64,000 nucleotides of DNA from Marinobacter sp. LQ44 (GCF_001447155.2 NZ_CP014754.1:1-64000); one strand, 5' to 3'; positions 25,836 to 35,497 are shown, numbered from the stretch's first letter. Notes: generated by a model not told the origin, from the sequence alone. Numbers and translations: made by a program.

Positions 25836-27374
25836 ATGCGCTCAGGGACAGTATGGCTTGTGGTTCTGGGTTTGATGTCATTCACCACAGTGACGGCAGC
25901 CGAGTTCCGGTTTGAGGATGTGGTGGAGCAGGCTCGTGAACGGGCTGGTTCAGCTTACCAGGCTCCCGACACCATCCCGGATTTTATGCGGAATCTCAGC
26001 TATCAGGACTATCAGTCGATCCGGTTTGATCCCGAGAAAAACCTGTGGAAAGAGGCGTCATCGAAGTTTCAGGTAATGCTTGTTCCGGCCGGGAAGTTCT
26101 ACACGCGCCCGGTCAATATATACGTTGTGGATGCCGAAGGTGTCAGCAAGCTGGAATTCGATAAAAGCCTGTTCAACATGCCCGATAGTGAGTTGAGCAA
26201 GCGGGTACCCGCAGATCTCGGTTACGCCGGCTTCAAACTAACCTTTCCTTTCGATGGCCCGGACATCGCCAACCAGTTTCTGGTTTTTGCCGGGGCCAGC
26301 TACTTCCGGGGTGTCAGCAAGGACACCGCCTTTGGTTTGTCGGCCCGAGGTGTGGCGGTTGACACCGGATTGCCTTCTGGTGAGCAGTTTCCTGACTTCA
26401 CAGACTTCTGGCTGGTGCGCCCTGCACGTAACAGCGAAGAGATGCGGGTTTACGCCCTGCTTGATGGTCCGTCACTGACCGGGGCCTACCAGTTTACGGT
26501 CTATCCAAAAGAAGAGACCCGACTTGATGTGAAAGCCAGGCTGTTTATCCGTGACGACATTGAATTGCTCGGACTGGCCCCGCTTACCTCCATGTTCTTT
26601 TATGGTGAGAATACTCCGCGACCTGACGGCGAGTGGCGACCGCAAGTACACGACTCCGATGGCCTGCTCATTCACGACGGCGAATCCGGAGAGTGGCTAT
26701 GGCGCCCACTTATCAATCCCAAAAGACTTGCCACGAGTTTCCATCAGACCAGTCGCATTGCTGGATTCGGGCTGATACAGCGAGATACGGAATTCCGCCA
26801 TTTTGAAGATCTGGAAGCCCGTTACGAGCGCCGTCCCAGTGCCTGGGTTTCGATGGACGATGACTGGGGAGCGGGTGACGTTGTCTTGGTGGAAATCCCG
26901 ACCGACGATGAAACCAACGACAATATAGTGGCGTTCTGGAGTCCCGACGATAAGGTTACCGGTGGGGCAGAGCGGTCGCTTGAGTATTCCATGACATTCG
27001 GTGGGCCAGATGTTGCCCGCCATCCGGGCGGGAAGGCTGTCAATACGTTCATCGGCGCCGGTGATCGCATTGGCGGTGGTGATCAGTCCGGTGCTTACCG
27101 TGTTCTGGTTGACTTTGCAGGCGGCAAGCTTGCAGACATCGAGCCCGATGCACCGGTGGTCAGCAAGGTCTCAGGTGGCGATGGTGTCGAGGTTCTCGAG
27201 CATTTTGTTGAATGGGTGCAGCCCGAGAATAAGTGGCGCCTGTCGATATTAGCGAGGCCTGCGAAAGACAGTATTCTGCAGTTGCGCGGTTATCTGGAGT
27301 TAGATGACCAGGTGGTCACCGAAACCTGGACTTACTCATTACCGCCAGGTGCCGGGCCGGGAAGTCAGCGATAA
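25836..27374 (+). CDS. opgG: Osmoregulated periplasmic glucan biosynthesis protein OpgG/OpgD
   Basis: Periplasmic protein of 512 aa with a clear signal peptide (cleavage near VTAAEF). It matches MdoG/OpgG across its length: FRFEDVVEQARERAG, FLVFAGASYFRGVSKDTAFGLSARG-type core, and the C-terminal Ig-like domain. OpgG-type proteins act on the beta-glucan backbone in the periplasm, and the OpgD paralogue is structurally similar, so the symbol is tentative between the two. AGGAAGGA upstream gives a good ribosome site. It is followed by a small ORF and opgH, the usual opgGH order. Confidence 0.92.
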   Translation: MRSGTVWLVVLGLMSFTTVTAAEFRFEDVVEQARERAGSAYQAPDTIPDFMRNLSYQDYQSIRFDPEKNLWKEASSKFQVMLVPAGKFYTRPVNIYVVDAEGVSKLEFDKSLFNMPDSELSKRVPADLGYAGFKLTFPFDGPDIANQFLVFAGASYFRGVSKDTAFGLSARGVAVDTGLPSGEQFPDFTDFWLVRPARNSEEMRVYALLDGPSLTGAYQFTVYPKEETRLDVKARLFIRDDIELLGLAPLTSMFFYGENTPRPDGEWRPQVHDSDGLLIHDGESGEWLWRPLINPKRLATSFHQTSRIAGFGLIQRDTEFRHFEDLEARYERRPSAWVSMDDDWGAGDVVLVEIPTDDETNDNIVAFWSPDDKVTGGAERSLEYSMTFGGPDVARHPGGKAVNTFIGAGDRIGGGDQSGAYRVLVDFAGGKLADIEPDAPVVSKVSGGDGVEVLEHFVEWVQPENKWRLSILARPAKDSILQLRGYLELDDQVVTETWTYSLPPGAGPGSQR

Positions 27375-27387
27375 CAGGGGGAACGGT

Positions 27388-27651
27388 ATGGATGCCATGA
27401 ACCAGTATCAGTTACTCGGGCGCCTGCTTGTGTACCTTGAAGCCTGTGGGTTGGAATTGAATACCGCCACGTTCGACACTGCCCTCAAGATGCTCTCGGA
27501 TTTACAGCAGTCGGCCGCACAGCCTGAGGATTTTGACTGGCTCCTTGAACGCATTCCTCATTACTTCCGGATTGCGGAGGACGCACTGCCCAAGGTTGCC
27601 CCACCATTCCAGCGTGGCAGTATCGGGTACTACGCACATGGCTCATCCTGA
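27388..27651 (+). CDS. Unknown 87-aa protein between opgG and opgH
   Basis: Small, mostly helical soluble protein, MDAMNQYQLLGRLLVY at the start, with no signal peptide or membrane helix. It has a GGGGGAA ribosome-site-like tract about 7 nt before the ATG. The frame is open further upstream inside opgG, but the start at 27388 is supported. It overlaps the proposed opgH start (27638) by 14 nt, implying coupled translation. It resembles nothing I recognise; a role in glucan synthesis regulation is a guess. Confidence 0.6.
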   Translation: MDAMNQYQLLGRLLVYLEACGLELNTATFDTALKMLSDLQQSAAQPEDFDWLLERIPHYFRIAEDALPKVAPPFQRGSIGYYAHGSS

Positions 27652-29751
27652 GAAAAAGTGCAGAACGTGGCGTCTGCGGGCAGCGGTCAGGCGGTGTGTG
27701 CTGATCTTGCTGGTTGGCGGCCAGACCCTGATTGCCGGCAATTTGCTTCTGCAGGTGCTGCCTTACCATGGGGGCTCGCCCGTGGAAGTCGGTATCGTCC
27801 TTCTTTTCGCCCTGTTGTACGTCTGGATTTCGTTTGGTTTCTGGATGGCGGTATACGGCTTTGTTCTCCGGTTGTTGGGTGGTGACCGACACTCCCTGAT
27901 TAACCGCCATTCCTCCCCTGAAATTGACGCAGCGCCGCTTTCCCGGACGGCTGTGGTAATGCCGATCTATCACGAGCCGGTGAGGTGGACTCTGGAAGGC
28001 CTCAAGGCCGTGTACCGGGATCTTGAGCGCAGCGGAGAGCTCGACCAGTTTGATTTCTTTATCCTGTCGGACAGCCAGGACCCTGAGGTCTGGCTGGAGG
28101 AGCAAGCCGCCTGGTACCGGTTGGTAACAGAGCTGGGGGCAGAAGGGAGGATTTTTTACCGTAGACGTCGGGTTAACCTGAACTTCAAAAGCGGTAATGT
28201 CGCAGATTTCCTGCGTCGCTGGGGTCGAGGGTATGAATATATGGTTGTTCTGGATGCAGACAGCCTGTTAGCCGGCGACACCATCAGGAAAATGGTTCGT
28301 TTGATGAACCTTGAGCCAAGGGTTGGCATCCTGCAAAGCGCACCGACAGTGATTAACGGCCAGTCGGCTTTCGCCAGAATTCAACAGTTCGCCAGCAGGC
28401 TCTACTCGCCGTTGTTTGCCACCGGGCTGGCGGCCATACAGATGGGCGATGCGGTCTTCTGGGGCCACAACGCGATCATTCGCGTGGCGCCATTCATGTC
28501 TCACTGTGGGTTGCGTAAGTTGTCAGGGTTTGGCATCTGGCGCGGGCCGATCATGAGCCACGATTTCGTGGAAGCGGCGTTTCTGGGGCGGGCCGGATAC
28601 GAAGTGTGGCTGGAACCGACGTTGGCCCATAGCTATGAAGAATCCCCTCCAACACTGGATGATGAGCTTGCCCGGGATCAGCGTTGGTCGAAGGGAAATC
28701 TGCAGCATGCCTTCCTTATGCTGCTGGCCCCGAAGCTCCGAATGGCTCACCGTCTGGCGTTCCTGAACGGCATCATGGCTTACGCGGCCTCGCCGTTGTG
28801 GCTGGCCTTTCTGGTGTTGACCACGATTGCCGCCGTACAGCTAACCCTGGCTCCGATAGATTACTTCCCGGACGGTCATGAAAGTCTTTTCCCTCTATGG
28901 CCCGAGTGGCGGCCCGAGTGGGCGATTCTCCTTGTGACCAGTACGCTGGCCCTTCTTTTTTTACCAAAGTTTCTGGCCGTCGCGGATGTCGTCCTGAAAG
29001 GCGAATTGAGAAGGTATGGAGGGGGGGGCGCCTTTTGATCAGTGTTTTTCTGGAGATCATGGTTTCCGTGCTCCTGGCGCCCATCCGGATGTTGGCCCAT
29101 AGCCGATTCGTTGTCTCGGCACTGTTAAACCTCCGACTGGGCTGGGCGGCCCAGAACCGAACAGAAGAGATTCGCTGGCGGGATGCGCTGGTACAGCATC
29201 TGCCAGGTTTTCTGGTTGGTGGTGGTTGGTCATTGTTCGCGATGGCACTCGACCCTATGTTTTTCTATTGGTCCTTGCCTGTTTCGGTACCGCTGATACT
29301 GGCGGCACCAACGACGGTCTGGCTGAGTCGGATCAGCAAAGGAGAAGCTCTGGGGCGATATCACCTGTTACAGATACCAGACACCCTGACCCCGATCCCG
29401 TTACTGGAAGACGCACGGAAGTTGCGAGAACGGCTGTCCGTGGATCAGGAACTGACACCGTTGGAGCGGGCGATCATTGTGCCGCCGGCTAACCGCCTTC
29501 ATCGGCACCTTGCCCGGCCCAAGGCCCGGGGGGCGAAACGGGCATCGATAGATGCGGCCGTCGAACAATGCGTGAAATCCGGCTACCCGACGATGGATAA
29601 GAAGGCGCTTTCTCTTGCCCTGGAGGATGCCCAGGCTCTTGCTGACTTGCATAAATGTGCTTGGAATGCTCCGGTTTCGTCGTTCTGGGGCGCACGCGTA
29701 CAGGCGTTTGTAGAAAGGCGACTCAACCAGACTGTAGACAATACGACTTAA
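27638..29751 (+). pseudogene. opgH: Glucan glucosyltransferase OpgH, interrupted by a frameshift
   Basis: Inner-membrane GT2 enzyme that polymerises UDP-glucose into the periplasmic glucan backbone. The first frame (27638-29038) covers two N-terminal helices, the DxD segment VLDADSLLAG, a second acidic motif near MSHDFVEAA, the QxxRW-type motif RDQRWSKGN and two further helices. It then ends shortly after GGGGAF. The remaining C-terminal membrane and cytoplasmic part continues in another frame from about 29020 to 29751. The break is at the G8 tract 29021-29028. One extra G, or two fewer, would join the frames into about 704 aa. It could be a real mutation, a phase switch, programmed -1 slippage or a sequencing error. 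Confidence 0.85.
29021..29028 (+). repeat. G8 homopolymer at the opgH frame break
   Basis: Eight consecutive G residues follow GGA. In the upstream frame the tract reads GGG GGG GGC and reaches a stop 10 nt after the tract (29036-29038). The downstream opgH frame is -1 relative to it. Such tracts are prone to slippage during replication, transcription or translation. Confidence 0.9.
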
Positions 29752-29763
29752 GATAGAGGTTCT

Positions 29764-29827
29764 ATTGTTGACAATCCGGGTTGTTGGGCGTAATTTCACC
29801 AGCATCACTCATTGGATTGTTAACAAA
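29764..29827 (+). promoter_or_regulatory. Promoter with two ATTGTTNACAAT operators before the GntR gene
   Basis: TTGACA (29768-29773) and TAATTT (29791-29796) form a -35/-10 pair with a 17-nt spacer. A near-palindrome ATTGTTGACAAT (29764-29775) covers the -35, and a second copy ATTGTTAACAAA (29816-29827) ends just before the ATG at 29830. The positions fit autorepression by the adjacent GntR-family protein. The second site occupies the place where a ribosome site would be expected. Confidence 0.6.
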
Positions 29828-29829
29828 AC

Positions 29830-30510
29830 ATGGTTCAAGCTCCGGCCCAAGTACATACTCGTGCAGATGAAGCCTTTGATTGTCTGCAAACCGCCATCGT
29901 GATGGGTGACCTTGCGCCCGGTGAAAAGATCGGCGAAGTCGAACTCTGCTCCCGCTTTAATCTCACCCGTGGTCCCCTGAGAGAGGCGCTTGGCCGCCTT
30001 GAGTCCCGTGGTTTGCTGGTGCGCCGGCCCCATGCTGGTGTGAAAGTGGTGTCTGTCAGTGCTGAAGAGCTGCTGGAGCTGTACCGGATTCGTGAAGTTA
30101 TGGAAGGGTTGGCTGCCCGCCAGGCTGCCGAACGGATGACCGATGAGGAAATCCGCGACTTGAAAGCTACACTGGATAGTCACGAGAAAATGATTGAAGA
30201 AGCCCAGGGCCAGGCCTATTACCAGGCTGAGGGTGACTACGATTTCCACCACCGGATTGCCACCGGCAGCCGCAACACCAAGCTGGCCCAGATGCTGTTG
30301 GGCGATCTGTATTACATGGTGCGCATGTACCGTTACCGGTTGAGCACCTCCGCCGGGCGCCCGCACATGGCGCTGGGTGAACACCGCCGTATCGTCGAAG
30401 CCATTGCCCAGCGCGATGGCGAACTCGCCGAATTCCTTATGAAAAGACACATCAATGCCGCACGCCAGAATATCGAACAAAAGATTCAGCAAGGCGTGTT
30501 AACAATCTGA
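29830..30510 (+). CDS. GntR-family (FCD domain) regulator of the methylcitrate operon
   Basis: Transcription factor of 226 aa. It has an N-terminal winged helix (KIGEVELCSRFNLTRGPLREALGRLESRGLL, about 38-68) and a C-terminal all-helical FCD domain with metal-ligand-like Asp/His residues (GDYDFHHRIA, GEHRRIVEAI). Regulators of this type commonly precede prpB in gammaproteobacteria and respond to a propionate-pathway metabolite. No Shine-Dalgarno is visible before the ATG; the leader there is operator sequence, so translation may be weak. It is 18 nt upstream of prpB and a third operator copy lies at its end. Confidence 0.9.
   Translation: MVQAPAQVHTRADEAFDCLQTAIVMGDLAPGEKIGEVELCSRFNLTRGPLREALGRLESRGLLVRRPHAGVKVVSVSAEELLELYRIREVMEGLAARQAAERMTDEEIRDLKATLDSHEKMIEEAQGQAYYQAEGDYDFHHRIATGSRNTKLAQMLLGDLYYMVRMYRYRLSTSAGRPHMALGEHRRIVEAIAQRDGELAEFLMKRHINAARQNIEQKIQQGVLTI
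30497..30506. promoter_or_regulatory. Third GntR operator-like site, before prpB
   Basis: TGTTAACAAT repeats the core of the two sites upstream of the GntR gene. It lies in the last codons of that gene, 23 nt before the prpB start, where it could control readthrough or an internal promoter. Confidence 0.5.
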
Positions 30511-30528
30511 TCCAAGAGGTAATGTCCC

Positions 30529-31416
30529 ATGGCTAACCAACACTCCCCGGGCGCTCGTTTCCGCAAGGCCCTGAAAGAAAACCAACCACTGCAGATCGTT
30601 GGTACCATCAACGCCTACACCGCCATGATGGCGGAGCGGGTAGGGCACCAGGCCATCTATTTGTCGGGTGGTGGCGTAGCCAACGCCTCCTATGGCCTGC
30701 CGGATCTGGGCATGACCACCATGAACGACGTTGTTGAAGACGTGCGCCGCATCACTGCCGCCACAGAAGTGCCGCTGCTGGTTGATATCGACACCGGCTG
30801 GGGTGGCGCGTTCAACATCGGCCGCACCATTCGTGAAATGGAACGTGCCGGCGCTGCGGCTGTGCATATTGAAGACCAGGTGGCCCAGAAACGCTGTGGT
30901 CACCGTCCGAACAAAGAGATCGTGTCCAAAGAAGAGATGGTCGACCGCATCAAGGCTGCTGCCGATGCCCGCCAGGACAAAGACTTCTTCATCATGGCCC
31001 GCACCGACGCCTTCCAGAAAGAAGGCCTGGAAGCCGCCATCGACCGCGCCAAAGCCTGCATCGAAGCTGGTGCCGACGGCATCTTCGCCGAAGCCGTTCA
31101 CGAACTGAGCGACTACAAAGCCTTCGCCGAAGCCATCGACGCCCCGATCCTGGCCAACATCACCGAATTCGGCGCCACCCCGCTGTACAACCGCTCCGAA
31201 CTGGCCGACGCCGGCGCCGCCATGGTTCTGTACCCCCTGAGCGCCTTCCGCGCCATGAACAAAGCCGCCCTGGCCGTGTACCAGAACATCCTGGAAAAAG
31301 GCGACCAGAAAGATGTGGTAGACCTGATGCAAACCCGAATGGAACTGTACGATTTCCTCAACTACCACGACTTCGAACAAAAACTGGACCAGCTGTTTGC
31401 CCAGAAGAAGGACTAA
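30529..31416 (+). CDS. prpB: 2-methylisocitrate lyase PrpB
   Basis: Cleaves 2-methylisocitrate into pyruvate and succinate, the last step of the methylcitrate cycle for propionate use. The 295-aa product has the isocitrate-lyase-superfamily signature KRCGH with catalytic Cys123, the metal-binding DIDTGWGG (86-93) and ARTDAF further on. The length is normal. AGAGGT lies about 9 nt upstream of the start. It is first in the prpB-prpC-acnD-prpF operon; a repeat-filled gap of 298 nt separates it from prpC. Confidence 0.97.
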   Translation: MANQHSPGARFRKALKENQPLQIVGTINAYTAMMAERVGHQAIYLSGGGVANASYGLPDLGMTTMNDVVEDVRRITAATEVPLLVDIDTGWGGAFNIGRTIREMERAGAAAVHIEDQVAQKRCGHRPNKEIVSKEEMVDRIKAAADARQDKDFFIMARTDAFQKEGLEAAIDRAKACIEAGADGIFAEAVHELSDYKAFAEAIDAPILANITEFGATPLYNRSELADAGAAMVLYPLSAFRAMNKAALAVYQNILEKGDQKDVVDLMQTRMELYDFLNYHDFEQKLDQLFAQKKD

Positions 31417-31437
31417 TAAGGGCTGCCGGGGTCTGAA

Positions 31438-31547
31438 GGGGTCTGTCCCCGAACGGGGACTGACCCCACTTTGGAACAGCGGACTCCGGACTAAGGGGTC
31501 TGTCCCCGAACGGGGACTGACCCCATTTTGGAACAGCGGACTCCGGA
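31438..31547. repeat. Tandem pair of 53-nt palindromic repeats (GGGGTCTGTCCCC type)
   Basis: Two copies, 31438-31490 and 31495-31547, differ at essentially one base. Each contains a hairpin GGGGTCTGTCCCC-GAA-CGGGGACTGACCCC followed by TTTGGAACAGCGGACTCCGGA. They lie in the prpB-prpC gap and belong to the class of extragenic palindromes dispersed in many gammaproteobacterial chromosomes. No transposase is nearby. Confidence 0.85.
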
Positions 31548-31564
31548 GAATGACCGAGGTAAAA

Positions 31565-31594
31565 GTGGGTCAGACCCCATGCGGGGTCAGACCC
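31565..31594. repeat. Palindrome GGGTCAGACCCC (first copy)
   Basis: GGGTCAGACCCC (31567-31578) and GGGGTCAGACCC (31583-31594) form a stem around ATGC. It is preceded by AAAAGTG, as is the copy at 31639. Confidence 0.85.
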
Positions 31595-31638
31595 GATAGA
31601 CGCAATGGGTTCTAGTCCCTGCATCAACGGGCAAAAGT

Positions 31639-31680
31639 GGGTCAGACCCCATTCGGGGTCAGACCCTGGGGACTGACCCC
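31639..31680. repeat. Palindrome GGGTCAGACCCC (second copy) with extra arm
   Basis: GGGTCAGACCCC (31639-31650) pairs with GGGGTCAGACCC (31655-31666) and is followed by TGGGGACTGACCCC (31667-31680), the arm of the other repeat type. This shows the two repeat types nested together shortly before prpC. Confidence 0.85.
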
Positions 31681-31714
31681 TTAACAGAAAAATCAGAAAC
31701 AACGGGAGACCAAC

Positions 31715-32848
31715 ATGGCTGAAGCAAAGAAACTGAGTGGCGCAGGCCTGCGAGGCCAGGTAGCTGGCGAAACCGCGCTGTGTACCGTCGGTAAAACCGG
31801 CACCGGCCTGACCTACCGAGGCTACGACGTAACCGATCTCGCCGCCAACGCCCAGTTTGAAGAAGTAGCCTACCTGCTACTACGCGGCAAACTGCCTAAC
31901 CAGGCCGAGCTAAACGCCTACAAAGCCAAGCTCAAAAGCCTGCGCAACCTGCCAGACGCCCTGAAACTGGTGCTTGAGCAAATCCCCAAAGACGCTCACC
32001 CCATGGACGTGATGCGCACCGGCTGCTCCATGCTGGGTAACCTGGAAACCGAAAACGATTTCAGCGAGCAGGACGACAAGATCGACCGCATGCTGGCCAC
32101 TTTCCCGGCCATCATTACCTACTGGTACCGCTTCGCCCACGAAGGTGTCCGCATCGACACCGCCAACAGCGAATGCGATTCCATCGGTGGTCTGTTCCTG
32201 GAGCTGCTGCACGGCAAGAAGCCCAGCGAGTTGCACGAGCGGGTAATGAACGTTTCCCTGATTCTGTATGCGGAGCATGAGTTCAACGCCTCCACCTTTA
32301 CCGCCCGCGTCTGCGCCTCCACACTCTCTGACATCCACAGCTGCGTAACCGGCGCCATCGGCTCCCTGCGCGGCCCGCTGCACGGCGGCGCCAATGAGGC
32401 AGCCATGGAACTGATCCAGCGTTTCCAGACGCCGGAAGAAGCCGAAGCTGGCCTGATGGGCATGCTGGAACGCAAAGAGAAAATCATGGGCTTCGGACAC
32501 GCCATCTACAAAGAGTCCGACCCGCGCAACGCCATCATCAAGCAGTGGTCCGAGAAGCTGGCCAAAGAAGTGGGCGACACCGTGCTGTACCCGGTTTCTG
32601 TGCGTTGTGAAGAAGTCATGTGGCGCGAGAAGAAACTGTTCTGCAACGCCGATTTCTTCCATGCATCTGCTTATCACTTCATGGGCATCCCCACCGAACT
32701 GTTCACACCCATCTTCGTGATGTCGCGGGTATCCGGCTGGACCGCCCACGTGAAAGAACAACGCGCCAACAACCGCATCATCCGCCCGAGCGCGGACTAC
32801 ACTGGTCCTGAGCATCAGGATTGGTTGCCGATCGAAGAGCGGAGCTGA
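31715..32848 (+). CDS. prpC: 2-methylcitrate synthase PrpC
   Basis: Condenses propionyl-CoA with oxaloacetate. The 377-aa protein is a citrate-synthase-fold enzyme. Motifs include the histidine segment LRGPLHGGANEAAME and GFGHAIYKESDPRN, with the catalytic Asp in the FCNADFFHA region. Its place between prpB and acnD distinguishes it from the TCA citrate synthase. It ends 5 nt before acnD, so the two are translated in tandem. Confidence 0.96.
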   Translation: MAEAKKLSGAGLRGQVAGETALCTVGKTGTGLTYRGYDVTDLAANAQFEEVAYLLLRGKLPNQAELNAYKAKLKSLRNLPDALKLVLEQIPKDAHPMDVMRTGCSMLGNLETENDFSEQDDKIDRMLATFPAIITYWYRFAHEGVRIDTANSECDSIGGLFLELLHGKKPSELHERVMNVSLILYAEHEFNASTFTARVCASTLSDIHSCVTGAIGSLRGPLHGGANEAAMELIQRFQTPEEAEAGLMGMLERKEKIMGFGHAIYKESDPRNAIIKQWSEKLAKEVGDTVLYPVSVRCEEVMWREKKLFCNADFFHASAYHFMGIPTELFTPIFVMSRVSGWTAHVKEQRANNRIIRPSADYTGPEHQDWLPIEERS

Positions 32849-32853
32849 TTATT

Positions 32854-35478
32854 ATGAACACCGAATTCAGAAAACCCCTTCCAGGCACCGACCTGGAATA
32901 CTACGACACCCGCCAGGCGGTGGAGGCCATCCAGCCCGGCGCCTACGCTAAGCTGCCATACACCTCAAAGATCCTGGCCGAACAGCTGGTTCGCCGCTGT
33001 GACAAGGAATCCCTTACCGATTCCCTGAAGCAACTGATTGAACGCCGCCGCGACCTGGACTTCCCCTGGTACCCGGCTCGCGTGGTGTGCCACGACATCC
33101 TGGGCCAGACCGCCCTGGTGGACCTGGCGGGGCTGCGTGACGCCATCGCAGAGAAGGGCGGAGACCCCGCCAAAGTGAACCCGGTGGTACAAACCCAACT
33201 GATCGTGGATCACTCCCTGGCCGTTGAGGCTCCCGGCTTTGACCCGGACGCCTTTGAAAAGAACCGTGCCATCGAAGACCGCCGCAATGAAGACCGTTTC
33301 CATTTCATCAACTGGACCCGCACCGCGTTCAAGAACGTAGACGTGATTCCAGCCGGTAACGGCATCATGCACCAGATCAACCTGGAGAAAATGTCTCCGG
33401 TGATCCAGAACCGCCCGGATGAAGACGGTCACCCCATTGCGTTCCCTGATACCTGCGTGGGCACCGATAGCCATACCCCGCACATCGACGCGCTGGGTGT
33501 GATTGCAGTCGGTGTGGGCGGCCTGGAAGCGGAAACCGTGATGCTCGGCCGTCCGTCCATGATGCGCCTGCCGGATATCGTGGGTGTGAAGCTGACTGGC
33601 AAGCGCCAGCCGGGCATCACTGCCACCGATATCGTGCTGGCCATTACCGAATTCCTGCGTAAGGAGCGCGTGGTTGGCGCCTATCTGGAATTCTTCGGAG
33701 AAGGTGCGTCCAGCCTCACCATCGGTGACCGTGCCACCATTTCCAACATGACCCCGGAATACGGCGCCACCGCCGCGATGTTCTACATCGATGAGCAGAC
33801 CACCGATTACCTCAAGCTCACCGGCCGTGAGCCGGAGCAGGTGGATCTGGTAGAGAAATACGCCAGGGAAACCGGCCTGTGGGCCAGCGAAATGACCGAA
33901 GCCCAGTACGAGCGTGTGCTGGAGTTTGATCTGTCTACCGTGGTGCGAAACGTGGCTGGCCCGTCCAACCCGCATCGCCGTGTTGCCACGTCTGACCTGC
34001 ACGACCGCGGCATTGCCGTGAATCTGGATAAAGCGCTTGAAGAAGAGAAGAAGGGCCTGATGCCCGATGGCGCCGTAATCATCGCAGCCATTACCTCCTG
34101 CACCAACACCTCCAACCCGCGCAACGTTGTGGCGGCCGGCCTGCTGGCCAAGAAAGCCAACGAGCTGGGGCTGGTGCGTAAGCCGTGGGTGAAATCTTCC
34201 TTCGCGCCGGGCTCCAAGGTTGCCCGCCTGTACCTGGAAGAAGCCGGTCTGCTGCCGGAACTGGAAAAGCTGGGCTTCGGTATCGTGGCCTATGCCTGCA
34301 CCACCTGTAACGGTATGTCTGGCGCCCTGGACCCGAAAATCCAGCAGGAGATCATCGACCGGGATCTGTATTCCACCGCCGTGCTCTCCGGTAACCGAAA
34401 CTTCGACGGCCGGATTCACCCTTACGCCAAACAGGCGTTCCTGGCGTCACCTCCGCTGGTTGTCGCCTACGCCATCGCCGGTACCGTGCGTTTTGATATC
34501 GAGCGTGACGCCCTGGGTTACAGCAAGGATGGCAAGCCGGTCACCCTGAAAGACCTGTGGCCGTCTGATGAAGAAATCGACCGCATTGTGGGCGAATTTG
34601 TGAAGCCGGAGCAGTTCAAGCAGGTGTACATCCCGATGTTCAACCTGGATGAGGCGGAGCAGGCCAAGAGCCCGCTGTACGAGTGGCGCCCGCAGTCCAC
34701 CTACATCCGTCGCCCGCCGTACTGGGAAGGCACCATGGCCGCCGAGCGCGCGCTCAAGGGCATGCGCCCGCTGGCTATCCTGCCGGACAACATCACCACC
34801 GACCACCTGTCGCCGTCCAACGCCATCATGATGGACTCGGCAGCCGGTGAGTACCTGCACAAAATGGGGCTGCCGGAAGAAGACTTCAACTCCTACGCCA
34901 CCCACCGTGGTGACCACCTGACCGCCCAGCGTGCCACCCTGGCTAACCCGAAACTGTTCAACGAAATGGTTCGGGACGAAAACGGCGAAGTGGTGCAGGG
35001 TTCCCTGGCCCGTGTGGAGCCGGAAGGCAAAACCATGCGTATGTGGGAAGCCATTGAAACCTATATGGAACGCAAACAGCCGTTGATCATCATTGCCGGT
35101 GCAGACTACGGGCAGGGTTCTTCCCGTGACTGGGCGGCGAAGGGCGTTGCTCTGGCGGGCGTGGAAGCGATTGTGGCCGAAGGCTTCGAACGCATTCACC
35201 GCACCAACCTGATCGGCATGGGCGTAATGCCCCTGCAGTTCGAGGAAGGCACCACCCGCCATACCCTGCAGCTGGATGGCACCGAAACCTACGATGTGGA
35301 AGGCAAGGCTGCACCGGGTGCCAAACTGGAGCTCGTGATTCACCGCAAGACCGGCGAAGTGGACCGTGTTCCGGTGATCTGCCGTTTGGATACTGCGGAA
35401 GAGGTGACTGTGTATACCGCCGGCGGCGTACTGCAGCGCTTCGCGCAGGATTTCCTCGCCTCTGAAGGTGCTGCGTAA
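32854..35478 (+). CDS. acnD: Fe/S-dependent 2-methylisocitrate dehydratase AcnD
   Basis: Aconitase-family enzyme that dehydrates 2-methylcitrate in the AcnD/PrpF version of the pathway. The product from 32854 is 874 aa, matching AcnD. The [4Fe-4S] cysteines are visible in ITSCTNTSNP and ACTTCNGMSG. The swivel domain follows (GADYGQGSSRDWAAKG). The frame is open 33 nt further upstream into the end of prpC, but the ATG at 32854 with GGAG about 10 nt before it is preferred. A palindromic repeat separates it from prpF. Confidence 0.96.
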   Translation: MNTEFRKPLPGTDLEYYDTRQAVEAIQPGAYAKLPYTSKILAEQLVRRCDKESLTDSLKQLIERRRDLDFPWYPARVVCHDILGQTALVDLAGLRDAIAEKGGDPAKVNPVVQTQLIVDHSLAVEAPGFDPDAFEKNRAIEDRRNEDRFHFINWTRTAFKNVDVIPAGNGIMHQINLEKMSPVIQNRPDEDGHPIAFPDTCVGTDSHTPHIDALGVIAVGVGGLEAETVMLGRPSMMRLPDIVGVKLTGKRQPGITATDIVLAITEFLRKERVVGAYLEFFGEGASSLTIGDRATISNMTPEYGATAAMFYIDEQTTDYLKLTGREPEQVDLVEKYARETGLWASEMTEAQYERVLEFDLSTVVRNVAGPSNPHRRVATSDLHDRGIAVNLDKALEEEKKGLMPDGAVIIAAITSCTNTSNPRNVVAAGLLAKKANELGLVRKPWVKSSFAPGSKVARLYLEEAGLLPELEKLGFGIVAYACTTCNGMSGALDPKIQQEIIDRDLYSTAVLSGNRNFDGRIHPYAKQAFLASPPLVVAYAIAGTVRFDIERDALGYSKDGKPVTLKDLWPSDEEIDRIVGEFVKPEQFKQVYIPMFNLDEAEQAKSPLYEWRPQSTYIRRPPYWEGTMAAERALKGMRPLAILPDNITTDHLSPSNAIMMDSAAGEYLHKMGLPEEDFNSYATHRGDHLTAQRATLANPKLFNEMVRDENGEVVQGSLARVEPEGKTMRMWEAIETYMERKQPLIIIAGADYGQGSSRDWAAKGVALAGVEAIVAEGFERIHRTNLIGMGVMPLQFEEGTTRHTLQLDGTETYDVEGKAAPGAKLELVIHRKTGEVDRVPVICRLDTAEEVTVYTAGGVLQRFAQDFLASEGAA

Positions 35479-35497
35479 CCAGGCGGCGAGGGAAATA

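Noticed and set aside
31438..31680. Possible CRISPR array in the prpB-prpC gap
   Set aside because: Repeats are palindromic and not separated by unique spacers of constant length; they match extragenic palindromes, and no cas gene is near.
32965..34419. Long antisense open frame (484 codons) opposite acnD
   Set aside because: acnD fills the plus strand with full aconitase motifs; the antisense translation is His/Gly/Val-rich without family motifs, as expected for the complement of a GC-rich gene.
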